DNA of 64,000 bases from Epichloe hybrida (Eukaryota; Ascomycota; Sordariomycetes; Hypocreales; Clavicipitaceae). A program made the translations under genes and the position numbers. The stretch spans positions 62,001-126,000 of the forward strand of contig JAFEKR010000024.1 of the NCBI GenBank assembly GCA_019022495.1, given 5' to 3'. How positions within the stretch are numbered: position 1 is the stretch's first letter; each line of letters opens with the position of its first letter. Under the pieces are notes generated by a model that was given only the letters and a program-made list of their open reading frames with translations, was not told the DNA's origin and did no database searches. Shown here in pieces: positions 21,867 through 33,374 of the stretch.

Positions 21867-23530
21867 TGCTATTTACCCGGGCAAGTAATCTGTTCGAATT
21901 TCAAACCGAGTAGCTAACCTGTTCTTGTTTCTGAAGAGCAGGTTCGACGAGTTCAAAAAAGCAGTGTCACTCGCGGCCGGAAAACTGCTGACGTGAACCT
22001 GTCAAGCACATCACTTCTTCACTGCCCCCTCCATCCAGACTTGCACGGAGGGGGAAGATGCGAAGATTTATAACGACCGACAATAGGATTGGACAAGGAT
22101 GCAGAAGGGCCTACCGTATTACGAGCTTTTTCGCCCACGCCCCTCTCCAAATCCTCAATTCCATCGTTGCAGCGAGACACCAACGCCATCCATCATGCAT
22201 GTCACGAGCTGGGCAGCACTCTAGGGATCTGAGTAAGTTTCTCATCCCCTTCCCCTTAGCTAGTGTCCACTGGGATAGCTCGCTTGGGAAGGAAGTTTGC
22301 AAGTGGCTCCGCGGATGTTCAAGAACCGGCATTAGCTCGATCCAAAGAAGCACAAGATGAGCAGCATGCTTTCTTGCTTTTTGAGGCGTTGGGTGCTAAA
22401 GAGAAGGTCTGGTAGCGCAAACGGACAAAAGACCGGTGGGCGGCTGATGGCTCTTAATGGTCTGTATCAGCATTTGACCACGGAGCTGAGTGACCCGGAT
22501 GCGCGTGGCCATTGGGCAGGTCAGATGCAAGCTGCAAGCTGGCGTGCAGGGCGTTTGCGAAATGGGAAATGGGAAATGGGAAATAGGACATGGGACATGG
22601 GACATGGGGACATGGAAAATGGCACATGGGGCATGGAGAGTTGGTTGACCTGACCGTGTGGGCGGGCAACGAGTCGTGATTGGGTCCGCCGTTTGCTGTT
22701 CACCCCTTGCCATTGATGTTGCCCCGACATGGCATGGCACATGATAAGGGACCCGGCCGGGGCGACAACTTCCCCTTGATGATACATCGATGTGTCGAGG
22801 TTGCATCGGAGCCCCAGGAGTAGAAGGTGGGCAACCGTCGAGTAACATGGCTTCGCTCATACATGTACATACAGATCTTCAGGAGGAAAATATTCACAGA
22901 GGGCTGGTGACTTACAGAGGGTCCTTCTTGTATCCGACCCACCTACCTTATATCACCTGACGTTCCTGTCACGGCTTAGTCATACTACATCACCCCCCCT
23001 AACAAGACCTGTGGGTCTGTTTCTAATTACCCTTGCAGACGTGTAGAGATGGATGGCCCAGTGACCGATGACCGATTTGCCCTTCCTCTGCTTCTACATC
23101 CATGCCAAGCCCGTCAACTCCACAATGCCAAGTCCCTCCAGCTATCTCTCTCTCTGCAATGCACGCTGGTGGTTGTGCAACGAATCCAGAAAAAGACGGC
23201 AACGGACGGGACTTTATCTGCATGTGCTAGCTGCCCAGTCAAAGAATAGAACGATGGCACACACGGCCGACGGTTCGTTTCGTGCTAGACGTGGTCTGAC
23301 GCGCCAACGAGGTGCGCTGGTGCAAGGACTCGATCGTATACAGCATCGAGACTGACCAACAACCTGAACATGGGATGCGAATGCGACAAATGGTTTTCCA
23401 TCGCTAGAGTTGACATGAGTCGCGATCGACCAATCATAATATACACTACTATACAGTCTATTCCGAGAATGCTCCTGATGGCTATGCATGACAGCACATA
23501 TATCGCCGCCTCCCCTGACCCAGACCAACA
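21867..23530. other. intergenic, 1.66 kb
   Basis: Upstream region of the phosphodiesterase and downstream region of the Pet127-like gene. No gene is seen. It contains a G-rich minisatellite at 22560-22635 made of GAAATGG and GACATGG heptamers. Confidence 0.45.
22560..22635. repeat. heptamer minisatellite (GAAATGG / GACATGG)
   Basis: About ten degenerate 7-bp units; the 5' half is GAAATGG and the 3' half GACATGG. Confidence 0.8.
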
Positions 23531-26116
23531 TCACGGCCGGGTACTCCTGAATAGGACCTGTGCATCGCGTTTGGAAGTTTTGTTTGTGTTTGGCGGAAGC
23601 GGTTCGGTATCCCACGCCACGTACACCGGGCTTCCAGCCTCTTGTTGCTCCCTCACTTCTCGATATTTCTTCCCTTGCTTTGTGAAAATGGGCAATTGGC
23701 CCTTGAACATGCGATACCATTCTGCGGATCTGGTGCCGGGGTCCGCAGCAAGAACATCCTTTCTTCGCTTCTTGATCTGTGCGTAAATACTCTTGGCTCT
23801 TTTGTCCGAGAGCTCGGTAATGGTGTATTGCACAGACCAGTCGAAGGGCTTCCCAGAGCCTACAGGCCTGGGCACGAACTCGCCGTTGACTCTGTTGCGA
23901 ATGCTAACATACATGCCTAGAAGCTCCCCCTCTGGCTGTTCCGTGGCACTGCTATCCTTGTGTGCTTCGTTGGCTTCAGACTCCAATGCCTCGAGTTCGT
24001 CAGCGCCATCGTCCGAGTCCGTCTTTGCTGTCGTGTCATCGTTGTCTGAGGGGTCCGACTTCTTGGCTTGCGATGCCAGATCAGCTACCTTGCGCTCAAA
24101 AGTTCGCAAATTCGGCTTCTTGTCATTTATGCCTTCGGTGACCTTGAAAATCAGATTGGCCAAAGTGGTGTTGTCCGTATCATCGGGCTGTGATTCCATG
24201 CTATTCTGGCCCGCACCTGCATCATCGTTGGCTGTCTGAGACACTCTGACCTCCTTGGCCTCTGACGAGTGTGCTGTCAACGCTGAGACGAGGTCATCCA
24301 GGTACTTCTCACTTTCCAATTCAGTCTTGTCTTGAAGCAGTCCGCTCTGCTCGAGGGCTTCCTGCACTGCTTCTCGTATCGACCTGACACCAAGCGACTC
24401 ATTCTCCACCGCTTCGTCAACTTTTGACATCATTTCCTTCCAAGTATCGTCGTTCTGGGGATCGTTTACAGACAAGTCATCAGTGCCTTTGTCTGCCCCC
24501 TCGGCGTTCGAATTTTCCATTCGGGCAGCTTCAACTTCTTGGGCAGTTTCCGCTTCGCGTTCTTCGAGGCTGAGACCTTGAATATCGCGCTCCAATTGCT
24601 CGACAGATGGCTTTCCGGCCTCCTGTATTTTCCGCATTTCTTCCTCCGTCACCGGCTCGACAAAGAAGTATGTAAGAGGAACTTTGGTAGGTCGCGTCTC
24701 AACATGCAGGCGAAGTGTTCGTTCCGGGAATCGTTGAGTTGCTCGGTTCATGAGATCGTTCAGCAGTGCCACGCTGCACTTGAATTCCTCATCACCTAGC
24801 CGGGTGTCGTTTGTTCCGTGGATGGCATGATCCATTTCAGCTAGGCTGATGTACTGAAATCCAAAAATCCGCTGGGTATTATGGAAAGCCACAAAAATGC
24901 CGTCCATGCGACCCATCCGCACCTGTAATGAGTACTTCAAGAATGCTGCTCGTATCATGTCGTAGTATTCTCGCTCAAACGATTCCCACTGGCCAAAGCG
25001 TTTTCGAATTTCGTACCCAACACCTTTTTCATAGCCCTTTACGTCCATGCGAATGGTGATGACAGCCCTCGTCTTCAGATCAAAAACGCCAGAGCCAGGT
25101 AAGCGAGGATCGTGCGCATCTAGCTGAGAACGCATCATGAAATCACCTAAAGTAGTAAAGTGATATGCCTCCTCAACATTCTTCTTGTCGTCTGATAGCT
25201 GATGAGATCGTGATCGCCTATGCTTCTCGAACTCCTCTTTGGGCAGAGTGAGTAACTTCTCCATCGACTTGCCCAGCATGCTGAGAATGTTCTCCGTGTC
25301 GTACTCTTTATCGGCATCGATAGCGTAAACGCCATCCTTGAAGTGGGCAAATGCAGCCGCTGGCCCACGGCTCAGCGCCGCGAAAGTGAGCGACCCTGGG
25401 TTCAGAGATTGTGACAGATTTTCGAAATTGGGACTTCTCCAAGCCGAGAGAAGAAAGTGGAAATGCGACAAGATAGATGTCATACTTGATGTTGAACCGC
25501 AATACTTTAGTCCATGCTCCGCGCAAAGCTCCCTCAATTTTGCGTCCTTGGATGATGTAATATATTCCTTCAAAACGTCAAAGTCGAATTCCTCGACTGG
25601 CATAATAGAAGCCAGATAAGGATCGAAGTTGAAGACGCCTGACCGGTGATCCTGCATGTGGTATACTCCCGGGTTGAACAACACTCTATCTAGATTGTAG
25701 GACAACTCTGGAACCTTTTGGGCCGTCTTATCATCGATGGGCCGTAGTTTTAACATCGCTGGACGAATTGTCTTTACGTTCAGTAGAGGTTTGGATTTGC
25801 GTTTGGATTTTGACCCAGCCCCTTTCCTTGACGTCGTCGGCTCAGTGGGGGTATTTTCCTCGGCTTCTGTGGCGGTTGCATTCTTCTCATATTTTTTGGG
25901 TCGAGACTTTTTCTCCGAGACTTCGCTCTCTGTGGATTGCATCCTTTCCGACCTTCGCGACTTGCGACTATTGGTCGTATGCTTGGATCGATCCACGAGG
26001 CATTGTTGGCTGATGCTTAGTGGTCTTCTTGCGCAAATGGGCCCATTGCAACCTCGGAATCTGACTGATTGCAGAGCCAGGGTCAGATGACCCTTTCGGC
26101 AGGGAGTACGCAGCAT
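23531..26116 (-). CDS. PET127-like: mitochondrial Pet127-like protein, 861 aa
   Basis: Single exon. The first 60 residues are rich in Arg/Ser and lack acids, as in a mitochondrial presequence. A basic/Glu-rich low-complexity stretch (about 50-115) follows, then the Pet127 domain: VPELSYNLDRVLFNPGVYHMQDHRSGVFNFDPYL, RGPAAAFAHFKDGVYAIDAD, VFDLKTRAVITIRMDVKGYEKG, and MGRMDGIFVAFHNTQRIFGFQYISLAEMD. In yeast Pet127 is a membrane-associated mitochondrial factor for 5'-end processing and turnover of mitochondrial RNAs. An acidic insert of roughly 200 residues (about 500-720, rich in Asp, Glu, Ser, Asn) separates the core from a C-terminal block ending around NGEFVPRPVGSGKPFDWSVQYTITELSD, which conserves the family C-terminus. 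It shares a 306-bp promoter with HID1. Confidence 0.87.
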   Translation of the reverse strand: MLRTPCRKGHLTLALQSVRFRGCNGPICARRPLSISQQCLVDRSKHTTNSRKSRRSERMQSTESEVSEKKSRPKKYEKNATATEAEENTPTEPTTSRKGAGSKSKRKSKPLLNVKTIRPAMLKLRPIDDKTAQKVPELSYNLDRVLFNPGVYHMQDHRSGVFNFDPYLASIMPVEEFDFDVLKEYITSSKDAKLRELCAEHGLKYCGSTSSMTSILSHFHFLLSAWRSPNFENLSQSLNPGSLTFAALSRGPAAAFAHFKDGVYAIDADKEYDTENILSMLGKSMEKLLTLPKEEFEKHRRSRSHQLSDDKKNVEEAYHFTTLGDFMMRSQLDAHDPRLPGSGVFDLKTRAVITIRMDVKGYEKGVGYEIRKRFGQWESFEREYYDMIRAAFLKYSLQVRMGRMDGIFVAFHNTQRIFGFQYISLAEMDHAIHGTNDTRLGDEEFKCSVALLNDLMNRATQRFPERTLRLHVETRPTKVPLTYFFVEPVTEEEMRKIQEAGKPSVEQLERDIQGLSLEEREAETAQEVEAARMENSNAEGADKGTDDLSVNDPQNDDTWKEMMSKVDEAVENESLGVRSIREAVQEALEQSGLLQDKTELESEKYLDDLVSALTAHSSEAKEVRVSQTANDDAGAGQNSMESQPDDTDNTTLANLIFKVTEGINDKKPNLRTFERKVADLASQAKKSDPSDNDDTTAKTDSDDGADELEALESEANEAHKDSSATEQPEGELLGMYVSIRNRVNGEFVPRPVGSGKPFDWSVQYTITELSDKRAKSIYAQIKKRRKDVLAADPGTRSAEWYRMFKGQLPIFTKQGKKYREVREQQEAGSPVYVAWDTEPLPPNTNKTSKRDAQVLFRSTRP

Positions 26117-26422
26117 CTCATATGCTGAAAGTAGTGCGAAAACCTCGTCCGCTGAGGACTTACAGGCAGTGAATGTGAGGTCAAGTTGGAGATCAAGAAA
26201 TCGGCAACGTGACTTTCGCCCATCGGTTTATCGATAAACCATCGCCATGGTTTTTGACAGGCAGAGCGATGTCTCCACATGTCTCGACTTGATTGGTCGT
26301 GGGCAGAGCTCCGTATACACTCCCGACCCGTACTCTCAGTCAAGCAGAGACTCCAACGTTCCTCGACTGCAACGTCATCCTTTACCACCTCGCTCCAAGG
26401 CTGACTGCCTTGCGCTGCAGAG
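26117..26422. promoter_or_regulatory. divergent promoter, Pet127-like / HID1
   Basis: 306 bp between two start codons on opposite strands. It holds a perfect 16-bp palindrome, GGTTTATCGATAAACC, at 26225-26240, a candidate site for a dimeric DNA-binding protein acting on both genes. Confidence 0.5.
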
Positions 26423-29183
26423 ATGGGCGCAAGCGATTCCAAGATTGTCTTCAAGCAGGGCATTTTCAGGCTTTCAGAAGAGCGCCATATCCGGGCGGAC
26501 GATCCTTACTGGACCTCAGTTAGTCCACTCCCCACCCAGCCGATGTGGTCAACCAGCAGAACAAGAAAGAGCCCATACTTACAGTCACTCAGTTTTGGCA
26601 GCTTCCAGAGTCCTCCGAAGATGTTTTCAGCCTTTTCTCGCCGACTGATATTCGACGTACTCGAGACCAAGCGCTGGAGAATATAGAAACGCTAATATTA
26701 GCACTGACTTCTCGACTCTTCATACTCCGACACCATCCATCTTTCCCCGACCCTGAGCTCGCACCGGAAAGAGATGCCCTGAACTGCATCAGGGTACTAA
26801 CTCGTCTTCTGCCGTATCTTTACGAAAAAGAAAATCTAGCTACATGGGAACAGCGCTTCTTCTGGGGCACTCGCCGAAAACGAACCCGCCGGGCCGTCAT
26901 TGCCAATGAAGTGCTTTTCGATGAAGCTGAGGCTGATAGACAGGAGATCAAGGTCGATGCCGACGAGTTCGAAGAAGCAAAGCCTCTCGCCGAAGAGCTG
27001 ATAGACACTCTAATTGACCTCTTGTTTTTCTCAGATCTTACCATTACGCGTCAGCCTCAAGGCCGTGACAAGGTTACCTTCTCAATATGGCAAAGCGGAG
27101 TTGGATGCAATACAACTGTTGCTACCACAAAGGAGTTCGAGAGCAATCGCGCTGAAATACTACGGCTTTTGCTGGCATTGGCTGGAAAAAGCATGTATTT
27201 CACGCCTGCTGTGTTGACTCAGACAGGTGTTCGAGCCCTGACCTATATATGTGCTTCTTCGGACAAGCAGATCGTTCTCTCGGTTCTATGCTCTCTTTTA
27301 AATACTGTGAGTCTTGTGGAACATATGGTGTAGTGTTTGGAGGTTGACTTGTGATGCAGACACTGAAATACAACCCGGCGACTTGGCGTGTACCGTATAA
27401 CAACCTGGTATTCCGCGACTCCAAGCAGATACTCGTCACGTATTCATTACAATTCATGCTCACGTTACTGGTGTACCCAATACCGGATTCGCCATCGCAA
27501 GCGCCATCGTCTTCAAAGAATTACTATCGTCACTTCCTGGGTCGTCTCCATCGTCCGCAGGATTTCCAGTTTATCGTCGATGGAATGTCTCGAATTCTCA
27601 GCCAACCGCTGAGTGAAAAGGCCTCGTATCTTCCCGGGACTCATGCCGCTACCAATCTTGCACCTGAGATATTGATGCTGTTTTGGGAAATGACGCAATG
27701 TAATAAGAGATTCCGGTCTTTCATCATCGATACCGACAGAGTGCATGACTTCGTGGTACTCGCGATTTTCTACGCCTTGGAATACAAGAATGACGCCGCC
27801 AAGCAAGGCGTTGTTCGCATGTGTGCATTCTTGCTTCAAACTTTGAGCGTGGATGCCAAATTTGGTCCTAGCTTGAACAAATATTTCGAAGGTCAAGACA
27901 GCCTTCCCGCTGGCATTCGTATCGCTGGATTCAAAGGCACATATGGCGACTTCCTGATCCACTCTATTTATAACCTCATCACATCGAGCCAGGGCAGCTT
28001 CACAGCCATCTATCCGGCCCTACTGGCGGTGATCAACAACATAGCTCCCCACATAGAGAACCTCAGCGCTTCCGGTAGCTCACAGCTGATGCACCTGTTC
28101 TCATCCATGTCATCGCCGTCCTTCTTGCTTGCCAATGAGACCAACCACCAGCTGCTACACTCGCTAATGGAATCCATCAGCGCCATTATCGACAATAATT
28201 ATCGAAAGAACCCGGAACTCTTGGTTGCCATTGTGAAGAACAGGAAGCGGATTGAAGCTTTGCGGTCTTTCACTCTTAAGAGCGGACAAGACGAGATAGA
28301 AAGGAGAAACCGGCTGAAGAAGGATCACGACGATTCAAATGAGGCCGGATCTGGTCGAAGCTCGGCCGACAGCAGGAGAAGCTCGCATACCGCACCGGCC
28401 AAAACGGCATCCCTGGATGAGGTTCCGGAGGATGGGACATTTGCCATTGGCGACTCGGACGATGATAGTGACGAAGATCCGCAGCCTACGCCGGCACAAT
28501 CGACGACAACAAGTGATAGCCAGTCGCAGACCTCCTCGGCTGCCAATGTCGGCAATGCTCTTCCCACTCAATTAAGGGGTATGTCTGAAAAGGCTCGTGG
28601 CAAAATGCCGGTCGGGGCACGAACGTTTTCCAGACAGAACAGCACCACCAGCCTGGGTGGTCAGTCGTCATCATCCAGAGCACAAAGCGGCTCTTTCGAA
28701 CCTTCTTCTGAATGGATTGATAGTTGGCTTCCAGAACTCCCTCTTCATAGCATTTTGACAGTTATCCGGCAGACAGCCAGCGTTCTGCCTCGGCAAACAA
28801 GTCGCGAGGCACTTACCCCTGAAATGATCCGCCGCATCCAAGAAATCGACTTGGTCGGCATCGAGCCATCACCAGCACGTGTTCACTTTTTCGAGTGGTC
28901 GCCTCTTGCTCTGGGCTGGTATGAATCGCTGCTCTGGGGTGTCATATTCTCCAATGAAATGCAAATGGCCAGGGGTACCATGGGTATATGGAATGGCACC
29001 GCAATCAAATTGTTCAGAGTACAGGAGACTGCGCCGTCGGGACCTACCTTGACATCTCCCCGGGGCGCATTAGATGCTGTTGGAAGCAATATCGTGTCCC
29101 GCATTGGACAAATCAATCTACGAGGTGGACAAGCGCCAGCGACGAATAACAATTCCAGTACATCGCCACGACTTGGCAACTAA
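26423..29183 (+). CDS. HID1-like: HID1 / Ecm30-type Golgi protein, 877 aa
   Basis: Exons 26423-26518, 26593-27306, 27360-29183, all phase 0. HID1 proteins act at the trans-Golgi in secretory sorting; yeast Ecm30 is the relative. Seen: MGASDSKIVF at the N-terminus, a good N-myristoylation signal (Gly2, Ser in range) as known for animal HID-1; DDPYWTSFWQLPESSEDVFSLFSPTDIRRTRD across the first junction; then long helical HEAT-like repeats with WEQRFFWGTRRK, NNLVFRDSKQILVTYSLQ and FEWSPLALGWYESLLWGVIF near the end. A Ser/Asp-rich disordered segment lies at about residues 585-710. Length fits fungal orthologs (about 850-950 aa). Confidence 0.9.
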
Positions 29184-30724
29184 TACGCAAAAAGAGATTA
29201 ATCAGTGACGGACTATAAAAGGGGAGAATTTTTTTTTTCAAATTGCGCAGCTCAAGTACTACAGCCAACGTGACAGATGTTGACGCGAAAATGCCAATTT
29301 CTCTCCCAAGCGTCAAGGACCACCAAGGCAGCCTGGTCGGTTTGCCGTATACTCATGCCAAGGCATGTGTCATTGATCCAAACTGCGAGGCTGCCGCTGG
29401 CAGTAAGTAGATGAATTTCGCATGAGATTGACTGGCGTTGGGTGTCTATCCTTCGGTAGACCAGCGTGTGGCAAAGCTGAACTCGTCCTGCCTCGAGATC
29501 ACAAGTTGCAGCATGCATATTTGTCGCCCGGGTAGCGTATGCAACTACATTAGTAATCGTAGGAATGTGAGGGGGAATGCCCATATGACACATATGACGC
29601 ACACGACTACACAACCTTTCATTTGTACGATAGGCTTAATTTCATCAATGGCTTCATTCTGTATCAACCTGTTATGGGCTCCTTGTCATTGCATCACGTG
29701 CAAGCCTTTTTTATTCCATCCCCGTTCAAAGACGACTTGATCAAAGCGATGAAAGAGGAAATCAAGAAACTGAAAGAACGAGAGATGTGGAAGATCAAAC
29801 GATGTTTTGTACGAATACCCATTTCAGCGGCAACGGCCCGGTTAAAGACGACTAGATTAAAGCGATAAAGAAGGAAATCAACGAAGTAAAGGAATCAGGG
29901 ATATAGAAGCAGGTCACACGATCTGCAGCTTAGGAGCAGACGCCGGCCTAGCTTACCTGCGCGAAGAGCTCAAAGGAAGAACTGCCTGACTGGATCACGG
30001 AAATCGCGCAAGAGAGCCTTTGCAGGCTGTGATCTGCTCGTACGTCTCGCTCCTTTAGTTTGTTGATTTCCTTTTTTATCGGTTTAATCCAGTCGAGACC
30101 GCGGGTCATATGCCAAGAGATTAACCCGTTTAGGATCGTGTATCGTGCTTTTTTTGGTGCCAAGTTCGGGGCACTTTGGCGCGCAACAAAAGCAGTCTCA
30201 TGACCGACGACCGACGACCCGCCTGCCAGGTGGCAATTTACCCCCTCACTACGGAGCGAGCCACAGGTGCCCTCTCTACTATGTACGGACGTATCGGACG
30301 ATCTCTTCCGTGATTATGTACATATCAGATGAAGGGATTCGTATGCACCGCCACTCGTTTCAGATGCCCTTGCTTGTACATTACATGGCCACTCTGCTTC
30401 GCACTAGCCGCATATAGTCCATTGTGGCTATCGTGGCCATCGTGGCCATCGTGGCCATCGTGGCACGAGCTCTGCCACAGCCAGAAAAAAAAGGAACCCC
30501 GCGCCAAGCCACGAGCGTCTAGACCCTTACTTTGTGGCATGCAAGAGAGTGAGTGAGGATTCGGGAGTACGACCTTTTTAATCGTGAGGCACCATACTCT
30601 TCATAACTTCTTATTGATTATACTGCCGCAGATGCTTCTGTCCAGAAACGTTTCTTTGCGCACTGTGAATCCGCTTGAAGGCCGGGTCTCACAAACCACG
30701 ACGTTATTGAGCGAGGGTATCAAT
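29184..30724. other. intergenic with retroelement fragments
   Basis: Contains three related segments of about 60 bp: 29730-29792, 29838-29900, and one inverted at 30035-30097. The first reads DDLIKAMKEEIKKLKEREMW and the inverted copy DWIKPIKKEINKLKERD, resembling the start of a Ty1/copia reverse transcriptase. A 9-bp repeat (ATCGTGGCC) occurs at 30421-30465. No intact gene is seen. Confidence 0.45.
30421..30465. repeat. 9-bp tandem repeat ATCGTGGCC, 5 units
   Basis: Five head-to-tail units, the outer ones with single changes. Confidence 0.85.
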
Positions 30725-32592
30725 ATGGCTGTCGCTGGAGAGGCATCTCCTCCGCCTGAGGAGGAGGTCAAGCTGTATACCATCCATGTGAGTCGGACAA
30801 GGCCGGCTTTTTTTTTTTTTTTTTTTTTTTTTTTTCACGGGAAAGCCAAGTCGCTTACGACTCTTGTTAAGATTTCGAGCAAGTACCTGAACTTGACGAG
30901 GCAGAAACTCGAACTTACACGCCTTCCACACGATGTTCCCCAGTCGCAGCGAAATGAGTGGTGGGAACCGAAACCGACTGTTGAACCACTGGTTGACTAC
31001 TGGTATGTTTCTGGCTTTTGAAAGACGGTGAACACGCCTCTCAACATGTGAATTGCCCGGTCACTCATACACTCATGGAATCCCTCCACAATTGCAGGCT
31101 GGAACAGTACTCCTGGCGCGACCAGGAAGTCGACTTCAACGCCAACGTGCCCCAGTTCCGAACCGCCATTCGGACTGCATCTTCCGAATTTCCAGTCCGT
31201 CTGCACTTTATTCATTCACGGTCGACACACGCCGGCGCTGTTCCATTGCTTCTGATACCTCCTTTTCCATTCACAAATCTCTCCTTGACACACCTCATCA
31301 GCATCTTCACCACGCCTGATGACCCTTCCAAGGATCTTCCTTTCCATCTCGTCATCCCCTCGTTGCCGGGCGTGGGGTTCAGCGACGCCATCAACAGCAA
31401 CAAACATATGCTGCCGCTCATAGCCGAAATGTTGGACGCGCTCATGAAACGCCTCGGCTATCAATACTACGTCGCGAGCAGTACCACTCCGTCGCCGAAT
31501 GCCATCACAGACATCGACTTCAGACTCATCAACCACATTGCCCTCTCGTGTCGGGACTCATGTCTTGGCGTCCATTTGGTGTCGCCGCCTTTCCGGGCCC
31601 CGACGTGGCAAAGCACCCCGTTGGAATGGCTCAAGTGGAAGACAGCGACGACTTTGCAAATCCCTTGCCTGGGATATACGCAGGACGACATGGCCGCTTT
31701 TCGGCAGAAGCAAGCTCGGAGACTGACGAAGCAGAAGCAGCTACCCTTGGTGCCTGGCATGGGCATTGGGATGAACAAGATTTTCAAACCAAACACACTC
31801 GCGTATGCGCTGTGCGACTCACCTGCGGGATTGTTGCTGTTTATCCTCACGGTCCTGCGGATTCTGGGACCCAAACACGAGTTCTCGGACAGGGAAATCA
31901 TCAACATGGCTGAACTAACATGGCTTCCTGGCCCAGAAGGAACCATGAGGCTCTGGGCACATTGTTCTTCTCGCTGTGACGACTTGCCGAGCAGCTCTTC
32001 GAGAAGACCAACAGTGGGCATCACAGCGTTTTCAAGGGCAAAGGTCGACGACACATCTATTGATTCACAGCAGCAAAGCGGCTTGCCTCTGCCAGTCTCT
32101 AGTCCAGACGTACATACCTGTTTCGCCTGGGGCAAGTCTAGATACGAAATTGTCTCTTCCCAGACCGTCACTGGGAGTCCAGGCCTGTTGGCGTGGGACA
32201 GACCAGAAGTTATCGCCTCCGGGGTGAGGGGACTGGCGAGAGCGGTCATCGCCCGTGATGGCAGGCTACAGGCCGCGAAGGCGCCTGGCGTGGCCTTGTT
32301 GGAGCACGTCGTCGTCGTCGGGGTCGATGAGCCAGTTCCAGCAGAGACATCTGGAACCACGATCCAAATGGAGAGATCGCCACTTCCTGCACCAATTCAT
32401 GTGTTCGAGGAATATAAAGACAAGAAGTTGAGCAGTGGAAAGCCCGTTGTCCAGAGACGGCCAGCTACGCCGTTATTTCCTCTGATCGGGGGGTCGGATC
32501 AGGAGCTGGCTATGGATGACAACGGAGATGTCAGTCAGAGCTCGAACGGAGGAAGCTCAAGTACAATTAGGCCGTTTGTGGCTGTAAAGTAA
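30725..32592 (+). CDS. epoxide-hydrolase-like alpha/beta-hydrolase fold protein, likely non-catalytic, 562 aa
   Basis: Exons 30725-30787, 30872-31002, 31098-32592. An in-frame ATG at 30632 would add 31 residues; 30725 is chosen because family-like sequence begins just after it (LYTIHVSSKYLNLTRQKLELTRLP). The first intron is 84 bp, stop-free and contains a 27-base T run, so retention would add 28 residues without breaking the frame. The N-terminal epoxide hydrolase cap segment is clear (WEPKPTVEPLVDYWLEQYSWRDQEVDFNANVPQFRT). Where relatives have the HGWP oxyanion motif this protein has LLIPPFPFT; the GGDWG nucleophile elbow is absent (YYVASSTTPSPNAITDIDF); and the late GGHFAALE His is replaced (GSPGLLAWDRPEV). 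It has probably lost catalysis and may bind a lipid-like ligand or a partner. Confidence 0.7.
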
Positions 32593-33374
32593 TGAATGAC
32601 GTGATTCTGAGACTCGTGATGGCGGCTGTCATGTAGAAACGTCGCATGATGCACCAAATGATCGGACGAGCCAAGCCAAGTCAACAAAAGTCAAATGACA
32701 TGCTGTAAAAAGCTACCAGACTACGATCTGGACTGCAACGTAAAGAAACGGCGCAGCCTGCTGGCTGTGATCCTCCTGGACGGGGACGGGAATGTGTACG
32801 GCAGATTGCCTTTTTCTCGCTGATGCCGCAGTAATGCGAATCAGATTGCTCCCCAAAAAAAGAATGGCAAAGCCAGATTTTGGCTTTTATTGCTCGTGGA
32901 GAGGCTTTTATGGCTCGTGGAGCTCGTGGAGAGGCTTTTGATAGGCATGGAACATTTGGCGGGATTCGAACTTGGAAGTTGCAGGTCTCGTTGTGATGAC
33001 CTCCCGGGCTCATAACTGTCGTATGAAAGAAGCGGCTAATTGCGCACTTACCTGTGCGTACATCCCTTATATTCCTTGCGACAGGCCGTGCCAGGCCGTG
33101 CCAGGCTGCGGCGGGGCCAGGCGGCTGGCAAACAGCTTGTTGACTTGTCAGAGCTTCCAGCCAGTCATCAGGCAAGTCCACTGTGTTTGGACGTGATCAT
33201 TCACACCAGCTCTTGTCGAGTCTCCCAGGACACGATACCTTGCTTGGGGAGTGCAAGCTCAGGAGCTGCTTGCTTCTCTTCAACGCCAGACCGTCTTGGA
33301 TCCCTTGCGCCATACAATGCTCCTTCGGTGAACCCCCCTGACCTGACCCAACCGACATCGCGCATTTCGTCACC
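32593..33374. other. intergenic with short repeats and a tRNA-like scrap
   Basis: 32881-32940 repeats TGGCTCGTGGAGAGGCTTTTAT-like units. 32956-33020 contains a T-loop-like GGATTCGAAC on the minus strand whose flanks do not pair, so no functional tRNA. The remainder is the Sec8 upstream region. Confidence 0.4.

Noticed and set aside
31467..32360. 297-codon minus-strand frame
   Set aside because: It lies antisense within the epoxide-hydrolase-like exon and shows no domain.
32956..33020. Minus-strand tRNA-like stretch with a GTTCGAATCC T-loop
   Set aside because: The bases on either side of the T-loop do not pair and no acceptor or anticodon stem can be built. At most a tRNA-derived scrap.
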